Below are positions 1 through 7,421 of a DNA stretch of 64,000 nucleotides, one piece after another. A model generated the notes under the pieces. It was not told where the DNA came from, did no database searches, and saw only the letters and a program-made list of their open reading frames with translations. Position numbers and translations under genes: made by a program. Source of the DNA: Mycobacterium sp. PO1 (lineage in GTDB: Bacteria; Actinomycetota; Actinomycetes; Mycobacteriales; Mycobacteriaceae); NCBI RefSeq assembly GCF_017312405.1, contig NZ_BLTG01000011.1, positions 243 through 64,242 on the forward strand, read 5' to 3'. Position 1 is the first letter of the stretch. Every line of letters begins with the position of its first letter.

Positions 1-266
1 GCGTCGGCGGCGGCCTTGACCGCACCCGTCTCACCGTGGAACTCCAGGTAGCCGAACTGGCGTTCCACCACCAGCACGCCCGCCTGGACCTCGGCGTGCT
101 TGAGGGCCACATCGGTGACGCCTTCGATGTCCAGTCCCGGTGCCACCTCGATGATCTGGGCGGCGACATCGGCGCGCGGCAGAGCACCCTTGATCCAGGT
201 GCCCAGATACGACATGGTCTGCGGCTGCAGCCTGTCGATGAAGATGAACGAACGTAGTTCAGCCAC
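1..266 (-). CDS. Bacterial microcompartment shell protein, probable BMC-T (3' end outside window)
   Basis: Only the first 88 codons are present; the gene runs off the left edge. The GTG start at 266 lies 3 bases after the stop of the aldehyde dehydrogenase, so the two are one operon. The protein begins AELRSFIFIDRLQPQTMSYL and contains the alternating strand/helix pattern of a BMC fold, including the stretch VQAGVLVVERQFGYLEFHGE. It resembles the tandem-domain shell protein of the M. smegmatis RMM (aminoacetone/1-amino-2-propanol) microcompartment, as remembered. Shell proteins tile the polyhedral protein coat of the organelle in the cytoplasm. Whether a second BMC domain follows cannot be seen here, so BMC-T rather than BMC-H is an inference. 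Confidence 0.8.
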   Translation of the reverse strand, partial: MAELRSFIFIDRLQPQTMSYLGTWIKGALPRADVAAQIIEVAPGLDIEGVTDVALKHAEVQAGVLVVERQFGYLEFHGETGAVKAAAD

Positions 267-269
267 GGG

Positions 270-1817
270 TCACCTCTTGATGAGTTGGGCGAGCTCCTCG
301 ACGACCAGCGCGCGCAGCTCGGCGCGCAGCGTGTCGAGGGTCGGATCGGCAGAGCGGGACACCGGGGCGGGGCGCCTCGGCGGGACGGGAAGTGCCACGG
401 AGTCGTCGTTGGAGGCGCGGGGATAGGCCGGCACCGCGGAGTCGGGACTGCGCCACGGCGAGATGGCGGCGAAGCTGGGCATCGACACGCCGGCGTCGGC
501 GTTGTAGGCGATCCGCGTCCAGTTCAGCAGGTTGTCCGGACGCAGGTTCTCCCCGATTCCGCTGCGCCCCACGAAGCCGGTGCCGATCGTCATCGACGGC
601 GCCAGATTGGTCTCGAGTCCGGAGCTGCCGGTGCTGTTGCCGACGTTGACCGACACCCGCAGCACAGGGACCTGCGCAGCGAATTCGGTGACGACACGCG
701 GGTCCTCGCTGTGAATGGCCGCGGAGTGTCCGGCGCCGGCGATACGCACGACGGCGCGGGCGGCGCGAACTCCGCGGTGGGCGTCGGCAACCGTGGTGAA
801 ACCAATTACCGGGCAGAGCTTTTCGTGTGTCAACACCTCTTCGGAGATGACGTCGGTGAACGGCGCGACCAGCAGCCGGGTCTTGGCCGTCACCCGGACT
901 CCCGCGCGCTCGGCGATCCACGCCGCCGATCGACCCACCACCTCGGTGTTCAGCGCGCCGTCAGGGAACATGTACTCCCGAAGCCGTTGCGTCGCCTCGG
1001 CGTCGAGGATGTGCGCTCCGTTGCGGGTCAGCGCCGAGCTCAGCTTCGCTGCGATGGCGTCCTCGGCGATCAGCACCGACTCGTTGGTGCACAGCACCGA
1101 GTTGTCGAAAGCCTTGCTGTCGACGATGCGGCGGGCGGCGGCCTCGATGTCGGCGCTCGCATCCACGAAGACCGGCACGTTGCCCGGCCCGACGCCCAGG
1201 GCCGGGTTGCCCGACGAATAGGCGGCCCGGACCACGCCGGTGCCCCCGGTCGCGACGATGACATCGGTGCGTTCATCGGCCATCAGCGCCTCGACCAGAG
1301 GAATCGACGGCTCGGTCACCACCGACACGATGCCGTCGGGCGCGCCGGCCGCGACTGCGGCCTCGGCCAGCAACTGGGCCGCATCGACCGAGCACTGGCG
1401 GGCCCGGGGATGGGGGGCGACGACCACGGCGTTGCGGGTCATCAGCGCCAGGATCACCTTGAAGTACACCGTCGCAACGGGATTGGTCGTCGGTGCCAGG
1501 GCGAGCACCACCCCGGCCGGACGCGGGATCTCGACGATCTTCTGCTCGACGTCGACACGGGGCGAGACGAAGTCCTGGCCTCGGTAGAAGTCGAGGATGC
1601 CGCGCGAGCAGGCCCGGTTCTTGACCACCTTGTCGGCGACCACGCCCATCTGGGTCTCGGCCACCGCGGCCGCGGCGAAGCGCTCGGCTTCGGCATGGCC
1701 GGCTTCGGCGACCGCGTTGACGATCGCGCTGACGGCACTCTGGTCGTACTCGGCGTAGGCGGCCGCGGCCCAGCGGGCACGTTCCAGCAGGTGGCCGGCC
1801 TGGTTGATGGTGGTCAC
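270..1817 (-). CDS. Microcompartment-associated CoA-acylating aldehyde dehydrogenase
   Basis: 515 aa from a GTG at 1817 that overlaps the aminotransferase stop (GTGA), which implies translational coupling; a longer in-frame reading upstream is only the aminotransferase in another frame. The catalytic cysteine is near residue 243 (FDNSVLCTNESV) and the cofactor region contains GGTGVVRAAYSSGNPALGVGP, as in PduP/EutE-type enzymes that convert aldehydes to acyl-CoA with NAD+. After the catalytic core comes a Pro/Ser-rich linker (about residues 455-490) and a final amphipathic helix (about 493-515, LDTLRAELRALVVEELAQLI). This is the usual layout of an encapsulation peptide. In the RMM model it oxidises propionaldehyde to propionyl-CoA inside the shell; that substrate is inferred from family and context. 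Confidence 0.88.
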   Translation of the reverse strand: MTTINQAGHLLERARWAAAAYAEYDQSAVSAIVNAVAEAGHAEAERFAAAAVAETQMGVVADKVVKNRACSRGILDFYRGQDFVSPRVDVEQKIVEIPRPAGVVLALAPTTNPVATVYFKVILALMTRNAVVVAPHPRARQCSVDAAQLLAEAAVAAGAPDGIVSVVTEPSIPLVEALMADERTDVIVATGGTGVVRAAYSSGNPALGVGPGNVPVFVDASADIEAAARRIVDSKAFDNSVLCTNESVLIAEDAIAAKLSSALTRNGAHILDAEATQRLREYMFPDGALNTEVVGRSAAWIAERAGVRVTAKTRLLVAPFTDVISEEVLTHEKLCPVIGFTTVADAHRGVRAARAVVRIAGAGHSAAIHSEDPRVVTEFAAQVPVLRVSVNVGNSTGSSGLETNLAPSMTIGTGFVGRSGIGENLRPDNLLNWTRIAYNADAGVSMPSFAAISPWRSPDSAVPAYPRASNDDSVALPVPPRRPAPVSRSADPTLDTLRAELRALVVEELAQLIKR

Positions 1818-3109
1818 ACCTTTCTCCGTCCGGTAGCGGCGGCCTGAGCCCGGCCGACGGCGACGTCGAGTCGGTCCAGGACGTCCTCGCAGAGGTCGCG
1901 TCCCAGCAGCAGACCCGGTTTGAACTGCAGGACACGGGGATCCAGCGTCGAGAAGATGGCCCACACGCCGAGTTCGTAGAGTTCCCGCATCACGAACTTG
2001 GCGCCTTCGGGATGGTCGAACTCCAGCCCGATCACCACGCCGTTCTGCCGGATACCGACGAACCAATCGGGATGGTCGGCCTGGATCCGCGCCAGCCCGT
2101 GGGAGAAGATGTCGGCGATGTAGTGGACCGAGGACCTGACCTCGGGGCGCGAGGTGATCTCGAGGGTCTTGATTGCCGCGACACATCCCAGTTCCGCGCC
2201 GCCGAACGTGGAGATGTGGCCGAAGCCGTCCTCGTCGAGCCACTGGGCGGCGCGGTTGCTGAGCATCGCGGCGGTGATCGGGTACATACCGCCGGAGAGC
2301 CCCTTGCCCGACACCATGATGTCGGGGTCGATGCCGTGCTTGGTGATTCCCCACATCTCGCCGGTACGCATCAGCCCGGTCTGCACCTCGTCGGCGATGT
2401 AGAGCGCGTCGTAGCGCGTGCACAGGTCCCGCACCGCTTCCAGGTAGCCCGGCGGCGGAAGCGGGAACCCGTAGGTCGCGGGGATCGTCTCCATGATCAC
2501 CGCGGCCACGTCGCGTCCGCGCAGCGCCTGTTCCATCGCGTCGACGTCGCCGAACGGCACCTGGATGAACTCGTCCGGCTGGTCGGCGAGGAACATCTTG
2601 GCGAACCGGTCGTCGCCGGTGGCGACCGCCAGACCGGTGTGTCCGTGATAGGCCTTGATGATCGAGACGATCTTGCGGCGCTTGGTCGCATGGCGTGCGC
2701 TCTTGAGCGCGATGTCGATGGCCTCGCCCCCGCCGGACCCGAACGCGACCTTGGAGATCGATTGAGGCGCCGACTCCACCAGCTTCTGGGCCAGCGCGGT
2801 GCGTGCCACGGACGGGAAGTGATGGTTACCGACGTCGAAGTACTGCATGCCCTCGGTGAGAGCCTGCATGACCTCGGGGTTGCGGTGACCCAGGTTGTAG
2901 GTTCCGCCGTTGAGGTGCATGTCGATGAGCCGGCGCCCGCTCATGTCCCACAGGAAGTAGCCCTCCCGCCGGTCGATGACGAGATCGACGCCGGTATCGG
3001 TCCAGAACTGGGTCTTGTCAGGATTCCAGAACTCTTTCGCGCGTTCCAGGACCTGGGTCTTGGACTCGAACGAGAACGTGCCGTAGTCGTACACCGGGCT
3101 CCCTGCCAT
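1814..3109 (-). CDS. Class III PLP-dependent aminotransferase/phospholyase of the RMM locus
   Basis: 431 aa, a full-length fold type I class III enzyme. The PLP lysine is K269 in DIMVSGKGLSGG, and the DEVQTG motif (D240) binds the pyridine nitrogen; the GSGGGEA and TFGGAELG glycine loops are present. Class III members include aminotransferases and amino-alcohol phosphate phospho-lyases. The RMM pathway described for M. smegmatis (aminopropanol kinase, class III enzyme, aldehyde dehydrogenase) suggests that it releases propionaldehyde from 1-amino-2-propanol phosphate, or transaminates aminoacetone. It is the first gene of the minus-strand operon seen here and overlaps the aldehyde dehydrogenase by 4 bp. 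The ATG at 3109 has a weak ribosome site. Confidence 0.85.
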   Translation of the reverse strand: MAGSPVYDYGTFSFESKTQVLERAKEFWNPDKTQFWTDTGVDLVIDRREGYFLWDMSGRRLIDMHLNGGTYNLGHRNPEVMQALTEGMQYFDVGNHHFPSVARTALAQKLVESAPQSISKVAFGSGGGEAIDIALKSARHATKRRKIVSIIKAYHGHTGLAVATGDDRFAKMFLADQPDEFIQVPFGDVDAMEQALRGRDVAAVIMETIPATYGFPLPPPGYLEAVRDLCTRYDALYIADEVQTGLMRTGEMWGITKHGIDPDIMVSGKGLSGGMYPITAAMLSNRAAQWLDEDGFGHISTFGGAELGCVAAIKTLEITSRPEVRSSVHYIADIFSHGLARIQADHPDWFVGIRQNGVVIGLEFDHPEGAKFVMRELYELGVWAIFSTLDPRVLQFKPGLLLGRDLCEDVLDRLDVAVGRAQAAATGRRKV

Positions 3110-3139
3110 GAGTGGTAAGTCCCGGCCAGCGTAAAAAGG

Positions 3140-3156
3140 TTGACCATTTGTGTCAA
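3140..3156. promoter_or_regulatory. Inverted repeat TTGAC-N7-GTCAA in divergent intergenic region
   Basis: Dyad TTGAC (3140-3144) and GTCAA (3152-3156), about 30 bases upstream of the aminotransferase start, in the 169-base region between divergent operons. It could be an operator for the RMM operon; no regulator gene is in the window. Confidence 0.3.
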
Positions 3157-3194
3157 TAGCGCGAACCGAAGCGTTCTAGCGGTTGCGCGATCTA

Positions 3195-3209
3195 ATTGGT
3201 AGTGCCAAT
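3195..3209. promoter_or_regulatory. Inverted repeat ATTGG-N5-CCAAT
   Basis: Perfect 5-bp arms around TAGTG, midway between the divergent RMM and permease genes. It is one of three dyads in the same short region and a candidate regulator half-site array. The function is not demonstrated. Confidence 0.3.
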
Positions 3210-3223
3210 ATACGCACGGTTGA

Positions 3224-3239
3224 TGTGGTCTGGACCACA
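3224..3239. promoter_or_regulatory. Candidate GntR/FadR-type operator TGTGGTC-TG-GACCACA
   Basis: A perfect 7-bp inverted repeat with a 2-base centre, 40 bases upstream of the permease ATG at 3279. The GGTC-N2-GACC core matches the general shape of operators bound by FadR-subfamily GntR repressors, which commonly control catabolic operons with organic-acid or amine substrates. Assignment to a specific regulator is inference. Confidence 0.45.
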
Positions 3240-3278
3240 ACAACTCCTACCGTTCACTGGGGAAGGTATGCACACAGG

Positions 3279-4811
3279 ATGACTGATCGCGTCGTGGATC
3301 ACGACAAAACAACAGGTGAACCGGTCCAACGGCTCAAGCGCAACGCTGTGGGGACCATCGGCGTCATTTTCATGGCGGTGGCCACGGCCGCGCCCATCAC
3401 GGCAATGGTCGGTAACGTTCCGATCGCCGTCGGGTTCGGAAATGGTTCACATGCACCTGCCGGTTACATCGTCGCGACGGTGGTGCTCGGGCTGTTCGCC
3501 ATCGGCTACGCCACGATGGCCAAGCACATCACCGCCACCGGCGCGTTCTACGGCTACATCTCGCACGGACTCGGCCGGGTGGTCGGGATGGCTGCCGGCC
3601 TGCTCATCACGCTGGCCTACGTGGTGTTCGAAGCGTCGCTGATCGGCATCTTCTCGTTCTTCACCCAGAACCTGGTGTCGTCGCTGTTCGGGATCACGAT
3701 CCCCTGGATCCTGCCGGCGCTGCTGATGCTCGCGCTCAACGCGATCCTGACCTACTTCGACGTCAACCTCACGGCCAAGGTGCTCGGGGTCTTCCTGATC
3801 ACCGAGATCGTCATGCTCGCTCTGGGCGCTGTGGCCGTGCTGGTGCAGGGTGGCGGGCCGGACGGCTTCGCGATCGGCGAGACGCTGAACCCGATCGGTG
3901 CGTTCACCCCCGCGGCCGTGGCAGGCGCCAGCGCGGGGCTGGGCTTGTTCTTCGCGTTCTGGTCGTGGGTCGGGTTCGAGTCGACGGCCATGTACGGCGA
4001 GGAGTCCAAGGACCCCAAGCGAATCATCCCGCGCGCGACCATGATCGCGGTGCTGGGCGTCGGTCTGTTCTATGTGTTCGTTTCGTGGATGGCCATCGCC
4101 GGCACCGGCCCGCAGCGTGCCGTCGAGCTGGCCCAGGACGCCGACACGGCCTCGGAGATCTTCTTCGGACCGGTGCGCGGCACCTACGGCGAGTGGGCGA
4201 TCACGGTGTTCAACATCCTGTTGGTCTCCGGTTCGTTCGCGTGTGGCATGGCATTCCACAACTGCGCCTCGCGATACCTGTACGCGCTGGGTCGCGAGGG
4301 CCTGTCCGTCAAGCTGCAGCGCACCCTGGGGGCCACCCATCCCACCCACGGATCGCCCTACGTGGCGTCCTTCGTCCAGAGCGGCATCTCGCTGGTGCTG
4401 ATCCTGGCGTTCCTGTTCGCGGGCATGGACCCCTACGTGCACATGTACACGCTGTTAGCGATCCTCGGCACCATGGCGATTCTGATCGTGCAGTCGCTGT
4501 GCGCCTTCGCCATCATCGCCTACTTCCACTTCCACAAGATGCATCCGTCCAGCGCGCACTGGTTCAAGACGTTCCTCGCGCCCCTGCTCGGTGGTTCGGG
4601 CATGCTCTACGTGGTGTATCTGCTGTGGGAGCACAAGGAGTCGGCGGCAGGGACGGCATCGGGCACGTTGCTGTTCAAGCTGACGCCGTGGATCGTGGTC
4701 GGTGTGTTCGCCATCGGTGCCGCGCTTGCGCTGTACTTCAAGTTCCGCGACTCTCGCCGCTATGAGCTGATCGGCCGGATCGTCTACGACGACAGCGAAG
4801 TTCGGGACTGA
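3279..4811 (+). CDS. APC-superfamily amino acid/amine permease
   Basis: 510 aa from ATG 3279, chosen because the conserved domain starts soon after; an in-frame upstream extension is hydrophilic and lacks support. About 12 hydrophobic segments are visible, beginning with the APC signature region (NAVGTIGVIFMAVATAAPIT). The motif FWSWVGFESTAMYGEESKDPKR is typical of TM6-TM7 in APC transporters. It is probably an inner-membrane proton-coupled importer. Its position, divergent from the RMM operon and 34 bases upstream of the diol dehydratase genes, suggests it imports an amine or amino alcohol for the compartment. Substrate not determined. Confidence 0.85.
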   Translation: MTDRVVDHDKTTGEPVQRLKRNAVGTIGVIFMAVATAAPITAMVGNVPIAVGFGNGSHAPAGYIVATVVLGLFAIGYATMAKHITATGAFYGYISHGLGRVVGMAAGLLITLAYVVFEASLIGIFSFFTQNLVSSLFGITIPWILPALLMLALNAILTYFDVNLTAKVLGVFLITEIVMLALGAVAVLVQGGGPDGFAIGETLNPIGAFTPAAVAGASAGLGLFFAFWSWVGFESTAMYGEESKDPKRIIPRATMIAVLGVGLFYVFVSWMAIAGTGPQRAVELAQDADTASEIFFGPVRGTYGEWAITVFNILLVSGSFACGMAFHNCASRYLYALGREGLSVKLQRTLGATHPTHGSPYVASFVQSGISLVLILAFLFAGMDPYVHMYTLLAILGTMAILIVQSLCAFAIIAYFHFHKMHPSSAHWFKTFLAPLLGGSGMLYVVYLLWEHKESAAGTASGTLLFKLTPWIVVGVFAIGAALALYFKFRDSRRYELIGRIVYDDSEVRD

Positions 4812-4845
4812 TCCGCTGGCCACCAGGACTGAGGAGGAACGCGCC

Positions 4846-7083
4846 GTGCAAGAGCTGGGTCGATTCCGGGTGCTCGACGAAAAGCCGGTGAACCTCGACG
4901 GCTTCAGTGTCGCCGATGCCGACCTCGGCCTGGTGGCCATGCGCAGTCCACATGACCCGAGCCCGTCGCTGGTGATCGACGGCGGTGTCGTCACCGAACT
5001 CGACGGCAAGTCCGCCGCCGACTTCGACGTCATCGACGAATTCGTCGCCCGCTACGGCATCGACCTCGCGGTCGCCGATGAGGCGATGGCGCTCGACGAC
5101 GCTGTGCTCGCGCGCATGGCCGTCGACGTCAACGTGCCGCGTGCGGAGGTGGTGCGGCTGATCGGCGGCACCACCCCCGCCAAGCTGGCCCGGGTGCTCG
5201 CCCTGATGTCGCCGGTGGAGATGCAGATGGCGATGGCCAAGATGCGGGCCCGTCGCACGCCGAGCAATCAGGCCCACGTGACCAACCAACTCGACGACCC
5301 GCTGCTCATCGCCGCCGACGCTGCGGCTGCGGTGGCCTACGGGTTCCGGGAGGTCGAGACGACGGTGCCGGTGCTCGGCGACGCGGCCTCCAACGCCGTC
5401 GCGCTGCTGATCGGCTCACAGGTCGGTACGCCGGGAGCGTTGGCGCAGTGCTCGATCGAGGAAGCGCTCGAGCTGCGTCTGGGGCTGCGTGGACTGACCA
5501 GCTATGCCGAGACCATCTCGATCTACGGCACCGAGCAGGTGTTCGTCGACGGTGACGACACTCCCTTCAGCAAGGCCATCCTGACCTCGGCTTACGCCTC
5601 GCGAGGACTGAAGATGCGGGTGACCAGCGGTGGCGGCGCCGAGGTGCTGATGGGCGCGGCGGAGCGTTGTTCGATCCTCTACCTGGAGTCTCGGTGCGTG
5701 TCGCTGGCGCGCGCCCTGGGCTCTCAGGGCGTGCAGAACGGCGGCATCGACGGTGTCGGGGTGGTGGCGTCGGTGCCCGACGGCATGAAAGAGCTCCTCG
5801 CCGAGAACCTGATGGTGATGATGCGCGACCTCGAGTCGTGCGCGGGCAACGACAACCTGATCTCCGAGTCCGACATCCGCCGCAGCGCGCACACGCTGCC
5901 GGTACTGCTGGCCGGAGCGGACTTCGTCTTCTCCGGATTCGGCTCGATCCCGCGGTACGACAACGCCTTCGCGCTGTCGAACTTCAACTCCGACGACATG
6001 GACGACTTCCTGGTGCTGCAGCGGGACTGGGGCGCCGACGGGGGCCTGCGCACGGTGTCGCCAGAACATCTGGCGGCGGTGCGCCGCCGCGCGGCGACGG
6101 CGGTGCAAGCCGTCTACCGTGATCTCGGGCTGGCGGATTACGACGACGAGCGGGTCGAGCAGGTGGTCGCCGCCAACGGGTCCCGCGACCTGCCGGCCGG
6201 GCACCCGAAGATGGTGGCCGAAGCCGCCGCGTCGATCGAGGCCCGACAGTTGACGGTGTTCGACGTCGTCGCGTCGTTGCACCGCACCGGCTACCCCGAG
6301 GAGGCCGAGTCGATCATGCGGTTGACCCGCGAACGCATGGGCGGGGACCAGCTGCAGACCTCGGCGATCTTCGACGACCAGTTCCGGGTGCTGTCCAAGA
6401 TCACCGATCCGAACGACTATGCCGGCCCCGGAACGGGTTACGTCCTCGACGATGCGCGGCGCGCCGAGATCGACGCGATCCGGCAACAGCGCTCGACCGC
6501 CGAGCTGACCGCCGATCAGGCTGAGCACCAGGACCACGTCCTCGTGACCGAGGTCGAACCCGCCCGCCAGGGCAGCGACCCCCGCGAAGTGTGCATCGGC
6601 CTGTCGCCGACGTGGGGACGCAGTGTCTGGCTCAGCCTCTGCGGCCTCACGGTGGGCGAGGTCCTGCGACAGATCTCCGCCGGTCTCGAGGAGGAGGGCT
6701 GTGTGCCGCGCCTGGTCCGGGTGCGGTCCACGATCGATGTCGGACTGATCGGCCTGACCGCGGCTCGGCTGTCGGGATCGGGAATCGGGATCGGGTTGCA
6801 GGGCAAGGGGACCGCGCTGATCCACCGCCGCGACCTCGCACCGCTGGCCAACCTCGAATTGTTCAGTGTGGCACCGCTGCTCACCCCGCAGATGTACCGC
6901 GAACTGGGCAAGAACGCAGCGCGGCACGCCAAGGGGATGGCGCCGGTGCCCATCTTCACCGGCGGCACGGACGAGTCGATCTCGGCGCGGTATCACGCCC
7001 GCGCGGTGGCCCTCGTGGCCCTGGAGCGCCAGGCGTGTGAACCCGGCGAACCCCCTGTCACGGTGGAGGTGAGGCGGGCATGA
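4846..7083 (+). CDS. B12-dependent propanediol/glycerol dehydratase, fused large and medium subunits
   Basis: 745 aa. Residues 1 to about 555 are the diol dehydratase large subunit (TIM-barrel; for example GNDNLISESDIRRSAHTLPVL and YDNAFALSNFNSDDMDDF). Residues from about 575 to 740 are the medium subunit (EVCIGLSPTWGRSVW, GSGIGIGLQGKGTALIHRRDL). In Klebsiella and Salmonella these are two genes (PduC, PduD). The complex, with the next gene's small subunit and adenosylcobalamin, dehydrates 1,2-propanediol to propionaldehyde or glycerol to 3-hydroxypropionaldehyde. GTG start at 4846 is preceded by a strong GAGGAGGA site. The N-terminal targeting peptide of free PduD is lost by fusion, so packaging into a shell is not evident. 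Confidence 0.9.
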   Translation: MQELGRFRVLDEKPVNLDGFSVADADLGLVAMRSPHDPSPSLVIDGGVVTELDGKSAADFDVIDEFVARYGIDLAVADEAMALDDAVLARMAVDVNVPRAEVVRLIGGTTPAKLARVLALMSPVEMQMAMAKMRARRTPSNQAHVTNQLDDPLLIAADAAAAVAYGFREVETTVPVLGDAASNAVALLIGSQVGTPGALAQCSIEEALELRLGLRGLTSYAETISIYGTEQVFVDGDDTPFSKAILTSAYASRGLKMRVTSGGGAEVLMGAAERCSILYLESRCVSLARALGSQGVQNGGIDGVGVVASVPDGMKELLAENLMVMMRDLESCAGNDNLISESDIRRSAHTLPVLLAGADFVFSGFGSIPRYDNAFALSNFNSDDMDDFLVLQRDWGADGGLRTVSPEHLAAVRRRAATAVQAVYRDLGLADYDDERVEQVVAANGSRDLPAGHPKMVAEAAASIEARQLTVFDVVASLHRTGYPEEAESIMRLTRERMGGDQLQTSAIFDDQFRVLSKITDPNDYAGPGTGYVLDDARRAEIDAIRQQRSTAELTADQAEHQDHVLVTEVEPARQGSDPREVCIGLSPTWGRSVWLSLCGLTVGEVLRQISAGLEEEGCVPRLVRVRSTIDVGLIGLTAARLSGSGIGIGLQGKGTALIHRRDLAPLANLELFSVAPLLTPQMYRELGKNAARHAKGMAPVPIFTGGTDESISARYHARAVALVALERQACEPGEPPVTVEVRRA

Positions 7084-7421
7084 ACACTCGGCGCGAGATC
7101 CTGACTGTGGCGAACGCGGTCGACGGAAAGCTCGGGTTGACCCAGCTGCGCATGGACCCGGCGGTGCTGGCCCAGCAGGCGGTGGTCGCCGAGGACGGCG
7201 GTAATCCGCAGCTGGCCGAAAACTTCCTGCGCGCAGCCGAAATGGCGACGATGGACGACGAGGACGTGATGAACCTCTACGAGGCGCTGCGTCCGCACCG
7301 CTCGACCGGTGCCGAACTGGAGGCGCTGCGGGTATCGCTGGAGCGGCGGGGTGCGGCACGCTGCGCCGAGCTGGTGCGCCAGGCGGCCGACGCCTACACC
7401 CGCAGGGGTCTGCTGCGGTGA
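7080..7421 (+). CDS. Diol dehydratase small (gamma) subunit
   Basis: 113 aa, overlapping the fused large/medium subunit gene by ATGA. The stretch RREILTVANAVDGKLGLTQL and the helical C-terminal half match the PduE/DhaB3 small subunit. The protein begins directly with the conserved core, without the long N-terminal extension some compartment-targeted subunits carry. It completes the alpha-beta-gamma dehydratase together with the preceding gene. Confidence 0.85.
   Translation: MNTRREILTVANAVDGKLGLTQLRMDPAVLAQQAVVAEDGGNPQLAENFLRAAEMATMDDEDVMNLYEALRPHRSTGAELEALRVSLERRGAARCAELVRQAADAYTRRGLLR

Noticed and set aside
259..1847. Long open frames on both strands across the aldehyde dehydrogenase region
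   Set aside because: Their translations are Arg/Gly/Pro-rich low-information products of high-GC antisense frames; only the minus-strand dehydrogenase has family motifs.
3268..3281. Four-codon mini-ORF (ATG CAC ACA GGA TGA) just before the permease start
   Set aside because: The GGGGAAGG site is only one base away from that ATG and fits the real ATG at 3279 nearly as well; nothing else supports translation.
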